Below, in pieces: positions 1 to 7,984 of a stretch of 56,288 bases of DNA. A program made the position numbers and the translations under genes. The notes beneath the pieces were generated by a model. The model did no database searches and was not told the DNA's origin. It was given only the letters and a program-made list of their open reading frames with translations. Source of the stretch: Spirosoma spitsbergense DSM 19989 (lineage in GTDB: Bacteria; Bacteroidota; Bacteroidia; Cytophagales; Spirosomataceae); contig NZ_KB893567.1 in assembly GCF_000374085.1 (NCBI RefSeq), forward strand, positions 244 through 56,531. The letters are read 5' to 3'. Every line of letters starts with the position of its first letter. Positions within the stretch are counted from its first letter, which is position 1.

Positions 1-93
1 TCCCTAAAAGACCCTAACTGACTGAAAGTCAAATTACACCAACTCTAGTGTAGAAAACCCCGGACAACGTATCAACTAATTGACTGACCAACT

Positions 94-984
94 ATGAACT
101 ACCTCATTACTGGCTCACTGGGCCACACCAGCAAACCCATTGTGGAAGGCCTCATTAAAGCAGGCAATCGTGTTACCGTCATTACCAGTAACCCAACCAA
201 TGCCGAAGCGATTGAGGCTCTGGGTGCCAAAGCCGCTGTTGGTAGTGTGGAGGACGCAGACTTTTTGACGGAGGCTTTTGCTGAGGCTGATGCGGCTTAC
301 CTGATTATTCCACCCAAGGGGAATGTTTCGGGCTGGCGGGCCTTTCAAAACCAGATTATTGACAACTACATTGCAGCCCTCGAAGCCAACGATATTCGGT
401 TTGCGGTACTGCTGAGCAGCGTAGGCGCCGATTTGGGCCAGGGCGTTGGACCCGTTGACGGCTTATACGATGCCGAACAAAAACTAGCGAACGTGCCGGG
501 ACTAAACAGCAAGTTTCTACGCCCCTCTTACTTTATGTACAATCTGTTTGGTATGATCGGGATGATAAAAAATATGGGTATCATGGGCAGTAACTTTGGC
601 GCCGATACCCTGGTGCTCACCCATACCGATGATATTGCCGAAGTTGCCCTTCATGAACTCCTGACGCTGGGTTTCACGGGTCATCAGGTACGTTACATCG
701 CCAGCGACGAACGGACCGGGGCCGAGATTGCGCAGGTTCTGGGCGAAGCCATCGGCAAGCCCGAAACACCCTGGATTGTGTTTTCTGATGCCCAAAGCCT
801 GGAGGGGATGAAAGGAGTCGGGATGAGCGAAGAAATGGCCGTTTCATACACCACAATGGGAAAATCAATCCGGGAGGGCACTATGCAGGCTGATTTCTTC
901 AAAAATAAACCCGCCTACGGGAACACAAAATTGGAGGATTTCGCCAAAAATGAATTTGCCCCTGCTTTTGGCGCACAAGGATAA
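94..984 (+). CDS. NmrA-like NAD(P)-binding oxidoreductase/sensor
   Basis: A 296-residue Rossmann-fold protein of the NmrA/atypical SDR group. The N-terminus MNYLITGSLGHTSKPIVEGL carries a modified dinucleotide-binding loop (TGSLGHTS) after the first strand. There is a conserved VLLSSVGAD strand around residue 107 and no YxxxK catalytic pair, which fits an atypical SDR that acts as a quinone or NAD(P)H-dependent reductase or a redox sensor. No signal peptide is seen, so it should be cytosolic. The ATG follows a low-complexity tract (positions 66-93) built of AACT/GACT steps, like those upstream of several other genes here. It appears monocistronic; the next gene is convergent. Family assignment is good, substrate unknown. 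Confidence 0.85.
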   Translation: MNYLITGSLGHTSKPIVEGLIKAGNRVTVITSNPTNAEAIEALGAKAAVGSVEDADFLTEAFAEADAAYLIIPPKGNVSGWRAFQNQIIDNYIAALEANDIRFAVLLSSVGADLGQGVGPVDGLYDAEQKLANVPGLNSKFLRPSYFMYNLFGMIGMIKNMGIMGSNFGADTLVLTHTDDIAEVALHELLTLGFTGHQVRYIASDERTGAEIAQVLGEAIGKPETPWIVFSDAQSLEGMKGVGMSEEMAVSYTTMGKSIREGTMQADFFKNKPAYGNTKLEDFAKNEFAPAFGAQG

Positions 985-1168
985 CCACAATCCCGATTGT
1001 AGTTATGTTTGTATGAACTAAAACTGCCCACGTTTCACGGAATCCGGTTTCAGATACATATCCCAACAGCCACAAGGACTGATCATGTACGAACGCATTG
1101 GAACCGGATAAACGGGTTGAGCCTTTCCACCCCTGACTTACTGGTTAGCCGCTTTCTTGCGCGACGCA

Positions 1169-1205
1169 CTTCCTATCGACAGAAGGGCATTTTGTCGACA
1201 GGAAG
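1169..1205. repeat. Imperfect hairpin downstream of the M3 peptidase gene
   Basis: CTTCCTATCGACA (from 1169) pairs with TGTCGACAGGAAG (to 1205) with one mismatch around a loop of roughly ten bases. It lies about 10 nt past the M3 peptidase stop codon on the minus strand and at the end of the 230-bp gap after the NmrA-like gene. No clear T-run follows on either strand, so a role as mRNA 3'-end structure is only inferred. The rest of the gap holds a TATGTTTG promoter-like box at 1004-1011 but no convincing gene. Confidence 0.45.
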
Positions 1206-1214
1206 CTGATCATC

Positions 1215-3341
1215 TCACAGCAGTCCCCGCTTTTTAAGCATCGGATCACTGATGGGGTCATGGCCCCTGAAATCGCGAAACATCTTACCGTACTCGATTG
1301 TGTTCCCGCGCGATAGGATCATATCCCGGAAACGCTGACCATTGGCCCGGCTCAGTCCGCCGTTTTCCTGGAACCAGGCAAACCCATCCTGCGCCAGTAC
1401 TTCTGTCCAGGCATACGCATAATAACCCCCGGCGTAGCCATTGCTCCAGATATGCAGAAAATAACTCGACCGATAGCGCGGAGGTACCTGCGGTAGATAG
1501 AAACCTGTTTTTTTCAGGGCGTCCAGTTCAAATTTGTCCACATCCTGAACGGCGGCATCGGCTGGTAAGGTATGCCACTGCATATCGAGGGAGGCAGCAG
1601 CCAGGGCTTCGGTAAGCGCGTAACCCTGATTGAAGGTGGCGGCTTTCTTGATTTTATCGACCAGGGCCTGGGGCATTGGCAGGTTAGTCTGGTAGTGTAC
1701 GGCATAGTGTTTGAACACATCCGAATACAGCGCCCAGTTCTCATTGAACTGCGAGGGGAACTCGACATAATCGCGCGCTACGTTCGTACCAGAGAGCGCA
1801 GGATACTGCTGGTTGGCAAACAAACCGTGCAGGGCATGACCAAATTCATGAAACATGGTTGTTACGTCCGTAAAGCTGATAAGTGCAGGCTGTCCGTCCG
1901 CCGGTTTGGGGAAATTACAGACGTTATAAACTACCGGCTTGGTCCCCAGTAGTTTCGACTGTCCTACCAGATTGCTCATCCACGCACCGCCCTGTTTATT
2001 CTCCCGCTCGAAATAGTCGCAATAGAACAGGCCCAACTGGCTTCCATCTTTATCGAACACCTCAAATACGCGGACATCCTTCTGGTAGACCGGCAGGTCT
2101 TTACGTTCCTTAAACGTGATGCCGTACAGTTGCGTAGCGGCATAAAAGACCCCGTTCACCAGCACATTGTTCAATTCAAAATAAGGCTTCACCTCGCTAT
2201 TATCCAGATTGTATTTCTGTTTGCGTACCTGCTCGGCGTAGAAATTCCAATCCCACGGCTGTAGCTGGAAACCGCCCTTCTGCTGATCGATTAAACGCTG
2301 TATGTCAGCTGCTTCTGCGTTGGCTTTCGCGGTGGTTGCCGGTGCTAACTTGCTCAGGAACTGGTCAACCGCTTTGGGCGTTGCGGCCATCTGGTCCTGA
2401 AGTTTCCAGGCAGCGTAGTTGGGGTAGCCCAGGAGTTTGGCTTTGTCGGCACGTATCTGTACCAGTCTGATAATGGTTTTACGGGTATCGTTGCTATCAC
2501 TTTTTTCCGCGCGGGTCCACGAGGAATTAAATAATTTCTCCCGCAAACTCCGATTGGCAAGCGATTGAAGCAGCGGTTGCTGGGTTGTATTTTGTAACAG
2601 GATGAGCCATTTGCTCGCCAATTTGTTCGACCTGGCATTCTGCGCCAGGACCTCTCTATCGCTCAATGCCAGTCCGGCTAGCTGGGTTGTGTCATCAACC
2701 ACAACACTCCCCGCTTTATTAGCGGCCAGTAACTGGTTAGTGAATTTAGCGGTTAAGGTTGCCTCTTCGCCGTTGAATGTTTTCATGGTCACTTTGTCGG
2801 CATCGGATAGTTTGGCACCCGCTAATACGAACTGCTGATAATAGTACTCCACCAACCGGTTCGATTCTGCATCGAGCTTCAGGTCGGCCCGTTTGGTGTA
2901 AACTGCTTCGACCCGTTTGAATAGGTTCGTATTCAGGAAAATAGCATCCAGCATAGCCGCCTGCTTTGGCGCTATTTCCTCCTGTAGCTTTTGCAGTTCG
3001 GGGGTTGTATTGGCCCCCGTCAGCAGGTTAAATACATTGTTGACACGGGTGTATAGTTGGCCACTTTTTTCAATAGCTACCAGGGTATTGTCGAACGTGG
3101 GGGCTTCTGTATTTTCGGCAATCGTCGTGATTTCTTCCTGCTGCTGGTTTAACCCATCCACCAATGCAGGCTTAAAATCAGTTTCTTTCAGTTTATCAAA
3201 GGCAATCGTTTGATAAGGCAGTGTACTGGGTGCCGCAAACGGATTGCCGGATGACGTACTTTTCTCTGATTGATCCCCTTTATTACACGAACTGGCAACT
3301 ACTAGTAAAACCAGGGGTGCCCATTTGGTTACGGTATTCAT
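1215..3341 (-). CDS. M3 family zinc metallopeptidase (Dcp/oligopeptidase-like) lipoprotein
   Basis: A 708-residue peptidase of the thimet-oligopeptidase/dipeptidyl carboxypeptidase family. The zinc motif HEFGH is at residues 498-502, followed by the downstream conserved VEFPSQFNENW segment that supplies the third zinc ligand region. The N-terminus has a hydrophobic stretch ending in VASSC with Cys19 as a lipobox cysteine, so the mature protein is probably a periplasm-facing lipoprotein rather than the cytosolic form found in Escherichia coli. The length matches the family (about 680-720). It would cleave short peptides, either nutrient peptides or signal-peptide debris. It is monocistronic, with a hairpin just after the stop. 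Confidence 0.93.
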   Translation of the reverse strand: MNTVTKWAPLVLLVVASSCNKGDQSEKSTSSGNPFAAPSTLPYQTIAFDKLKETDFKPALVDGLNQQQEEITTIAENTEAPTFDNTLVAIEKSGQLYTRVNNVFNLLTGANTTPELQKLQEEIAPKQAAMLDAIFLNTNLFKRVEAVYTKRADLKLDAESNRLVEYYYQQFVLAGAKLSDADKVTMKTFNGEEATLTAKFTNQLLAANKAGSVVVDDTTQLAGLALSDREVLAQNARSNKLASKWLILLQNTTQQPLLQSLANRSLREKLFNSSWTRAEKSDSNDTRKTIIRLVQIRADKAKLLGYPNYAAWKLQDQMAATPKAVDQFLSKLAPATTAKANAEAADIQRLIDQQKGGFQLQPWDWNFYAEQVRKQKYNLDNSEVKPYFELNNVLVNGVFYAATQLYGITFKERKDLPVYQKDVRVFEVFDKDGSQLGLFYCDYFERENKQGGAWMSNLVGQSKLLGTKPVVYNVCNFPKPADGQPALISFTDVTTMFHEFGHALHGLFANQQYPALSGTNVARDYVEFPSQFNENWALYSDVFKHYAVHYQTNLPMPQALVDKIKKAATFNQGYALTEALAAASLDMQWHTLPADAAVQDVDKFELDALKKTGFYLPQVPPRYRSSYFLHIWSNGYAGGYYAYAWTEVLAQDGFAWFQENGGLSRANGQRFRDMILSRGNTIEYGKMFRDFRGHDPISDPMLKKRGLL

Positions 3342-3575
3342 CGACGGAATTTGAAGGGTTAGAAGGTTAGCTATTTATGTACGCAGAAGGAACACTTTAT
3401 GAGGTAAAAGTGCCGGTCAGCACCAGTAAATTTTCAGAATATCAAGTAAGTACATAAAAAAGCAGACAACCGAGCTCTAAATATCTCTGCTGGTAAGGTG
3501 CATCCTGTAGCGTGATATTTGACGAACCGGTCTTTCTAGTTTTTATATACGCACAACATATACAAGTACGCTAAA

Positions 3576-3622
3576 TTGCGGAACTAAAAATGCCTGAGAA
3601 TCAGGCATTTTTAGTTCCGCAA
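3576..3622. repeat. 22-bp perfect palindromic hairpin, possible bidirectional terminator
   Basis: TTGCGGAACTAAAAATGCCTGA at 3576-3597 is followed by a GAA spacer and its exact reverse complement at 3601-3622. The core AAAAATGCCTGA/TCAGGCATTTTT has the form of a bidirectional intrinsic terminator, but the perfect pairing continues for another ten bases outside the A/T run. It lies in the 498-bp gap between the M3 gene start and the glycerate kinase 3' end (on the minus strand, 218 nt past that stop). The rest of the gap shows no gene I can support. Confidence 0.6.
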
Positions 3623-3839
3623 CTATCTTGAAAGGTGTTTACTGCATCGTCAATGAAAAATAAAGGAACGATTCTCTCTTTATACTTCCAACCCCGCTGT
3701 AATTCAATTTATTATACGGTGATTCTATTGGGGACAAGCGGGTTTTCTGCTGGAGATGATGCCTATAAGGTGGTATATCTGCTAAAGCTCACGGGGCAAC
3801 TCAAAAATGCAATACCATTACTCTATCCAATCGTTTACG

Positions 3840-4982
3840 CTATCGCGTCATCTTCACGCAAGACAGTAAAGAGCCTAGTCGTAAACCCTGTTCTTCCAGT
3901 AGTTGACCCGTCTGGGCCAGGGCTGTTTCGAGGGACATTGGCCCCGGTGAAATGGACGTGGCGTATAACACACCCGGCTGGGCCAACACCTGCCGCGTGT
4001 CCTGCAATGTGCCACACACTAGTATCGTCGGAACGTTCTCTTCCCGCGCCAGTGCCAGCAAACCCGATACTAGTTTGCCCTGCCAGCTTTGAGCATCAAC
4101 CCGCCCCTCGCCCGTGATGAGGAGGTCAGCCTGGCGCAGTTTGTCCCGCATGTTCAGTACCGCAAACAGGTAGTTGGTAGCAGGTATGATGGATGCATCG
4201 AACAGGGCCGCCATCCCGCCCGCTACGCCCCCGGCGGCACCCGCCCCCGGCACCTGACGAATGTTTTTACCAAGTGTCTGCTCAAACACAGTTGCCAGAT
4301 GCTCCATTCCTTCATCGAGGTAATGGCGGGTGGCGGAATCGGCCCCTTTCTGTTCGCCGAAAACGTGGGCGGCTCCGGCAGGGCCACAAAATGGATTGGT
4401 AACGTCGGTCAGGATACGCAGCCTGACAGGTGACTTTTCGGTTAGCCAGGTTGGCGGCACGAGGGTATGCACAGTCGACAGGTTCTCGCCCGTTGGCGAC
4501 ACGGGCTGCCCGGCAGCGTCCAGAATAGCATATCCCAGCGCAGCCGCAATACCCAGCCCGGCATCATTGGTGGCACTCCCCCCAACAGTCAGAATCAGGT
4601 CGGTATAGCCCCGGTTCAATGCATCGGCCATGAGTTGACCTGTTCCACCCGTGCTGGTGTAAAGGCAGTTGCGTTCGGATAGGGTAAGTCGTTCCAGCCC
4701 CGATGCCTGCGCCAGTTCGACGATGGCAGTCTGCGTACCGGTCAGCCACAGATACCGCGCCGTTATAGGGCGTCCTAATGGATCAGCTACCGGGCAGGAA
4801 ATCCACTCCGACGGCACTGTTGCATGAAGCACATCAAGTGTACCCTCGCCCCCGTCGGCCAGGGGCACTACTTCGTAGGTTGCCTCGGGAAACGTTTGCG
4901 CCAGGCCACGTTGCAGGCTCTGGCACACAGCCGAAGCAGGCAGGGCGTCTTTGAAGGAGTCGAAAGCAAGCAGAATATTCAT
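3840..4982 (-). CDS. glxK: Glycerate kinase (GlxK/GarK family)
   Basis: A 380-residue glycerate 2-kinase that phosphorylates D-glycerate in the glyoxylate/glycerate pathway. The N-terminus MNILLAFDSFKDALPA and the PLADGGEGTLDVL segment are family hallmarks, as are GGSATNDAGLGIAAALGY around residues 135-150 and the later TGEGRVDAQS motif. The length fits. I chose the ATG at 4982, not the longer in-frame start at 5033, because the conserved family N-terminus begins exactly there and the upstream 17 codons look like noise. It is cytosolic and monocistronic, with an upstream gap of 266 nt shared with a divergent SDR gene. Confidence 0.93.
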   Translation of the reverse strand: MNILLAFDSFKDALPASAVCQSLQRGLAQTFPEATYEVVPLADGGEGTLDVLHATVPSEWISCPVADPLGRPITARYLWLTGTQTAIVELAQASGLERLTLSERNCLYTSTGGTGQLMADALNRGYTDLILTVGGSATNDAGLGIAAALGYAILDAAGQPVSPTGENLSTVHTLVPPTWLTEKSPVRLRILTDVTNPFCGPAGAAHVFGEQKGADSATRHYLDEGMEHLATVFEQTLGKNIRQVPGAGAAGGVAGGMAALFDASIIPATNYLFAVLNMRDKLRQADLLITGEGRVDAQSWQGKLVSGLLALAREENVPTILVCGTLQDTRQVLAQPGVLYATSISPGPMSLETALAQTGQLLEEQGLRLGSLLSCVKMTR

Positions 4983-5248
4983 AGTAGAGCCGCTGATGCT
5001 GAATACCAGAGCAGAAAAGCAGCATAAACACAAAAAAGGCAGTCAGCGTCCAGATATACCGGGGCTATACATTACGCACAAATATGAGCCGTCATGATCA
5101 GGCAGGCTGGTCGCTGGTGTATTTGACGCACGACCTGCACTGGCAATGTATCATTACAAGGCAGGAGGGCCTTGTGGCATCTGTTTTCGGTAAGTCCAGC
5201 CGTGGGCTTTGTATGAACAGTTTGCAGCTACAGCGAGTATACTAGTGT

Positions 5249-6097
5249 ATGAAAGATAAAACCGTACTCATCACAGGGGCTAACTCAGGATTAGGGCTGG
5301 CTACTGCCAAAGCACTGGCAAAAAAATCGTTCGACCTGATTCTGCTGTGTCGCAGTGAAAAAAAAGGTCAGGATGCTATGGCCGATATTCAGCGCGACAC
5401 GCCAACGGTCAAAGTCAATTTGGTAACGGCCGATCTCGCCGATCTTGACTCCGTTCGGGATGTTGCCAGAAAGATAAGCCAGCAATATTCCCGGTTAGAT
5501 GTGCTGATCAACAACGCCGGCTACACCCCGGCGACCATTGAGTTTACGCCCGATGGGATCGAAAAATCATTTTATGCCAGCCACGTTGGCCATTTTGTAC
5601 TGACCTGGCACCTGCTGGATTTGCTCAAAAAAACAGCCGCTGAAACGGGCGATGTCCGGATTATTAACCTGTCGTCGGCTGCGCACTTTATGGGTAAGAA
5701 AGCCCGCTTTTTTCGGCATATCGATAACCTCTCTACGTGGTCGGCTTATGGGGATGATAAACTGGCTAATATCCTTTTCACGAAAGGACTTGCCCGGCAA
5801 CTGGACGGAACAGGAATACGTTCTTATTCCGTACATCCGGGAGCTGTGAGCACAAATTTTGGGAGTGATACGCCGGGTTTTGTTGGGCAGCTACTCAAAG
5901 TGGCGAGTCCACTGATGCGCTCGCCCGAAAAGGGAGCAAAGACCTCGATTTTCCTGGCAGCATCTCCCCTGAAGTCGATTGGTGACGGGAACAACGGAGG
6001 CTATTTCGCCGATAGCCAGTCGAAAGCAGTCAGTAACCGCGATGTAACGGATGAAAACGCCGACTGGCTTTGGGAAAAGTCGTTGCCTTTTGTGTGA
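5249..6097 (+). CDS. SDR family oxidoreductase (retinol dehydrogenase-like)
   Basis: A 282-residue short-chain dehydrogenase with the cofactor motif TGANSGLGLATAKAL near the N-terminus, NNAG in the middle, INLSSAAH for the catalytic Ser, and YGDDK for the catalytic Tyr/Lys. The pattern is closest to the retinol dehydrogenase/WW-domain oxidoreductase subgroup of classical SDRs, which use NADP(H). The substrate cannot be read from sequence. It is divergent from glycerate kinase and stands alone. The 266-nt intergenic region upstream may hold promoters for both. Confidence 0.88.
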   Translation: MKDKTVLITGANSGLGLATAKALAKKSFDLILLCRSEKKGQDAMADIQRDTPTVKVNLVTADLADLDSVRDVARKISQQYSRLDVLINNAGYTPATIEFTPDGIEKSFYASHVGHFVLTWHLLDLLKKTAAETGDVRIINLSSAAHFMGKKARFFRHIDNLSTWSAYGDDKLANILFTKGLARQLDGTGIRSYSVHPGAVSTNFGSDTPGFVGQLLKVASPLMRSPEKGAKTSIFLAASPLKSIGDGNNGGYFADSQSKAVSNRDVTDENADWLWEKSLPFV

Positions 6098-6196
6098 GAA
6101 ACCGGCAAAACAGCACGTATCCAGTACAGGGGATACAAAAATGACGATACCCAGGGGCTACCGCCATTTTAAACCCACTCTATGAGAAAAAACTTG

Positions 6197-7003
6197 TTAA
6201 CGGCTCCCTAATGGTAATATATAACCGAGCGTTGCCTGTCCCAAAATTGTATTGGAATCGGTGGTGAAACCGCTGTCTGTATTGCCTAATAGATACAGTC
6301 CACGCCCCTCGATGGTAAGGTGCCCTGGTCCTGCTTTCAGTGCAACGCCGACACCGGCGGCTGCGCCGAAGCCAAATCGCCCTTTCGTATTGCTGACATC
6401 CATTTTCTTGCCATCGATGCTGGTACTGGCCATATAACTGGCATAAGGGCCAATGTTGACAAAGAACCGGTTTCCGGCGTAAGTACCCGTGGCTATTTTT
6501 AGAAATAACGGCACTTCAACATTATCGACAGCCTGCGTATTGGCCCCAAACACCGAATTATTCCTGACCGTATAGCGAGTGTAGTTGACCTCGGGCTGAA
6601 ACGAAACGATACCCTTCCCCATCGTGAGTGTTATCCCCCCCACAAAACCAAGGCCGGGCGTGCTGGTAGGGCGTGTATCCGTAAAGGCGGGGTAGGTAAT
6701 GCCCCCCCGAAAGCCGATGCGAATGCCAGACCTGCCCACAATCGTATTGGGTTGCCGTTGATTTCCGTCTGGCGCACCCGTTGGCGGCAAAACCGGGTTG
6801 CTGACTGACGACTGTTGCGCTTCCATTATCGAGTCAGTTTTGACTGAAACCGGTACACCAGCCGTACTAACTGGTTTTGTTGAATAACTATTGTATTGAT
6901 CGTACAACTCCTGCCGTCTATTGGGCGTCTGCGTCGCAGGGGCCTGTGCCAGACAGGTGCGCAGGGGGAGAAGCAGCAGCAATACATAATAATAGGGTTT
7001 CAT
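6197..7003 (-). CDS. Outer-membrane beta-barrel (PorT-like) protein
   Basis: A 268-residue secreted protein. The signal peptide MKPYYYVLLLLLPLRTCLAQ starts at 7003; a longer in-frame reading from 7060 would bury this signal behind 19 polar residues, so I prefer the inner ATG. After a low-complexity linker (residues about 20-80, rich in Pro, Thr, Gln), the C-terminal part alternates hydrophobic and polar residues with repeated Gly and aromatic residues (for example GIRIGFRGGITYPAF and SFQPEVNYTRY), typical of the small outer-membrane beta-barrel family. It ends in LGYILPLGSR. Function is unknown. Confidence 0.75.
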   Translation of the reverse strand: MKPYYYVLLLLLPLRTCLAQAPATQTPNRRQELYDQYNSYSTKPVSTAGVPVSVKTDSIMEAQQSSVSNPVLPPTGAPDGNQRQPNTIVGRSGIRIGFRGGITYPAFTDTRPTSTPGLGFVGGITLTMGKGIVSFQPEVNYTRYTVRNNSVFGANTQAVDNVEVPLFLKIATGTYAGNRFFVNIGPYASYMASTSIDGKKMDVSNTKGRFGFGAAAGVGVALKAGPGHLTIEGRGLYLLGNTDSGFTTDSNTILGQATLGYILPLGSR

Positions 7004-7170
7004 GTGTACCCGATTAGCAAATCGGTTCGGTAAGGTTAAGATGAATCTAATAAATTTCATAGTAGGACTGAGTAAACGGATAATTGGTTGAGTATACGGC
7101 TATTTTTTGCGGACATTTCAGAAAAAACGTCCGTTCGCCGGTTGGTCAACCAAACAGTTGGTGAATTAGT

Positions 7171-7257
7171 CAGTTAGGTAGTCGGTGAGTTGCTGACGTG
7201 AGCGTTGTGTATGTTTCAACAACTTATTTACTACCCTACTCACCGACTAACTAACTG
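7171..7257. repeat. Inverted repeat just upstream of the SDR start
   Basis: The arms 7171-7190 (CAGTTAGGTAGTCGGTGAGT) and 7238-7257 (ACTCACCGACTAACTAACTG) are reverse complements at 19 of 20 positions, with a 47-bp spacer. The right arm ends 12 nt before the ATG of the SDR gene at 7270. The arms are built of AACT/GACT steps, as in the tracts before the genes at 94 and 40514. Confidence 0.7.
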
Positions 7258-7269
7258 AATTAACTGACT

Positions 7270-7983
7270 ATGATAACCAACAACCAACGCATCGCTCTGA
7301 TTACTGGAGCTAATAAAGGCATTGGAAAGGAAATAGCCCGGCAACTTGCAAAACGCGGATTTGCCGTATTTATTGGCTCCCGCGACATGGCCAAAGGACG
7401 CGAAGTGTCTGAGGAATTTTGTCAGGCCGGGTACGAAGCCACCTGTATTCAACTCGACGTTACTGACCCGGTCAGTATCCGGACGGCTTGTGGTACGTTT
7501 TCGCAGAAGGCAGATCACCTGGATGTATTGATCAATAATGCGGGGGTTCTGGAGGATCATGGCGAAACGATTCTTAAACTAAACGCCGAAATGCTCGACC
7601 GAACCCTGAAGGCCAACGTAACCGGTCCAATTCTGGTCATTCAGGATTTTCTGGCATACCTACAGAAAAGCGAATCAGGTGGCCGAATAATCAACGTGTC
7701 TAGTGGAGCCGGTGCCCTGACCGATATGACGACTTACGCGCCCGCATACAGCATTTCCAAGACAGCCCTGAATGCTGTGACGAAGCAGTTTGCCGGTGCA
7801 TTGACGGAGCAGAATATTGCCGTTAACTGCGTTGATCCGGGCTGGGTTCGTACCGATATGGGTGGCCCGAATGCCAGCCGCTCTGTTGAAAAGGGCGCCG
7901 AAACCATTGTTTGGCTAGCCGCCGATGCTTCCCAATCCGAAACGGGGAAGTTCTGGCACGATAAGCAGGAAGTAGACTGGTAG
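7270..7983 (+). CDS. SDR family oxidoreductase (carbonyl reductase-like)
   Basis: A 237-residue classical SDR. TGANKGIGKEIARQL is the cofactor loop, NNAG follows, then NVSSGAGAL (catalytic Ser) and YSISK (Tyr/Lys pair). The C-terminus NCVDPGWVRTDMGG is typical of plant-like and bacterial carbonyl reductases of this subgroup, probably NADPH-dependent. It is cytosolic. The stop at 7983 is one base from the end of the convergent subtilase gene at 7985, so the two genes share a 3' boundary. The start region carries a strong inverted repeat that could fold in the 5' leader. Confidence 0.88.
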   Translation: MITNNQRIALITGANKGIGKEIARQLAKRGFAVFIGSRDMAKGREVSEEFCQAGYEATCIQLDVTDPVSIRTACGTFSQKADHLDVLINNAGVLEDHGETILKLNAEMLDRTLKANVTGPILVIQDFLAYLQKSESGGRIINVSSGAGALTDMTTYAPAYSISKTALNAVTKQFAGALTEQNIAVNCVDPGWVRTDMGGPNASRSVEKGAETIVWLAADASQSETGKFWHDKQEVDW

Positions 7984-7984
7984 A

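Noticed and set aside
1009..1209. 66-codon frame after the NmrA-like gene, with a promoter-like TATGTTTG at its start
   Set aside because: The translated sequence is basic with no recognisable domain and runs into the hairpin at 1169-1205; not enough to call a gene.
3635..4117. 160-residue open frame on the plus strand
   Set aside because: Its second half runs antisense through the glycerate kinase gene and its first half has no family match, so it is a shadow frame.
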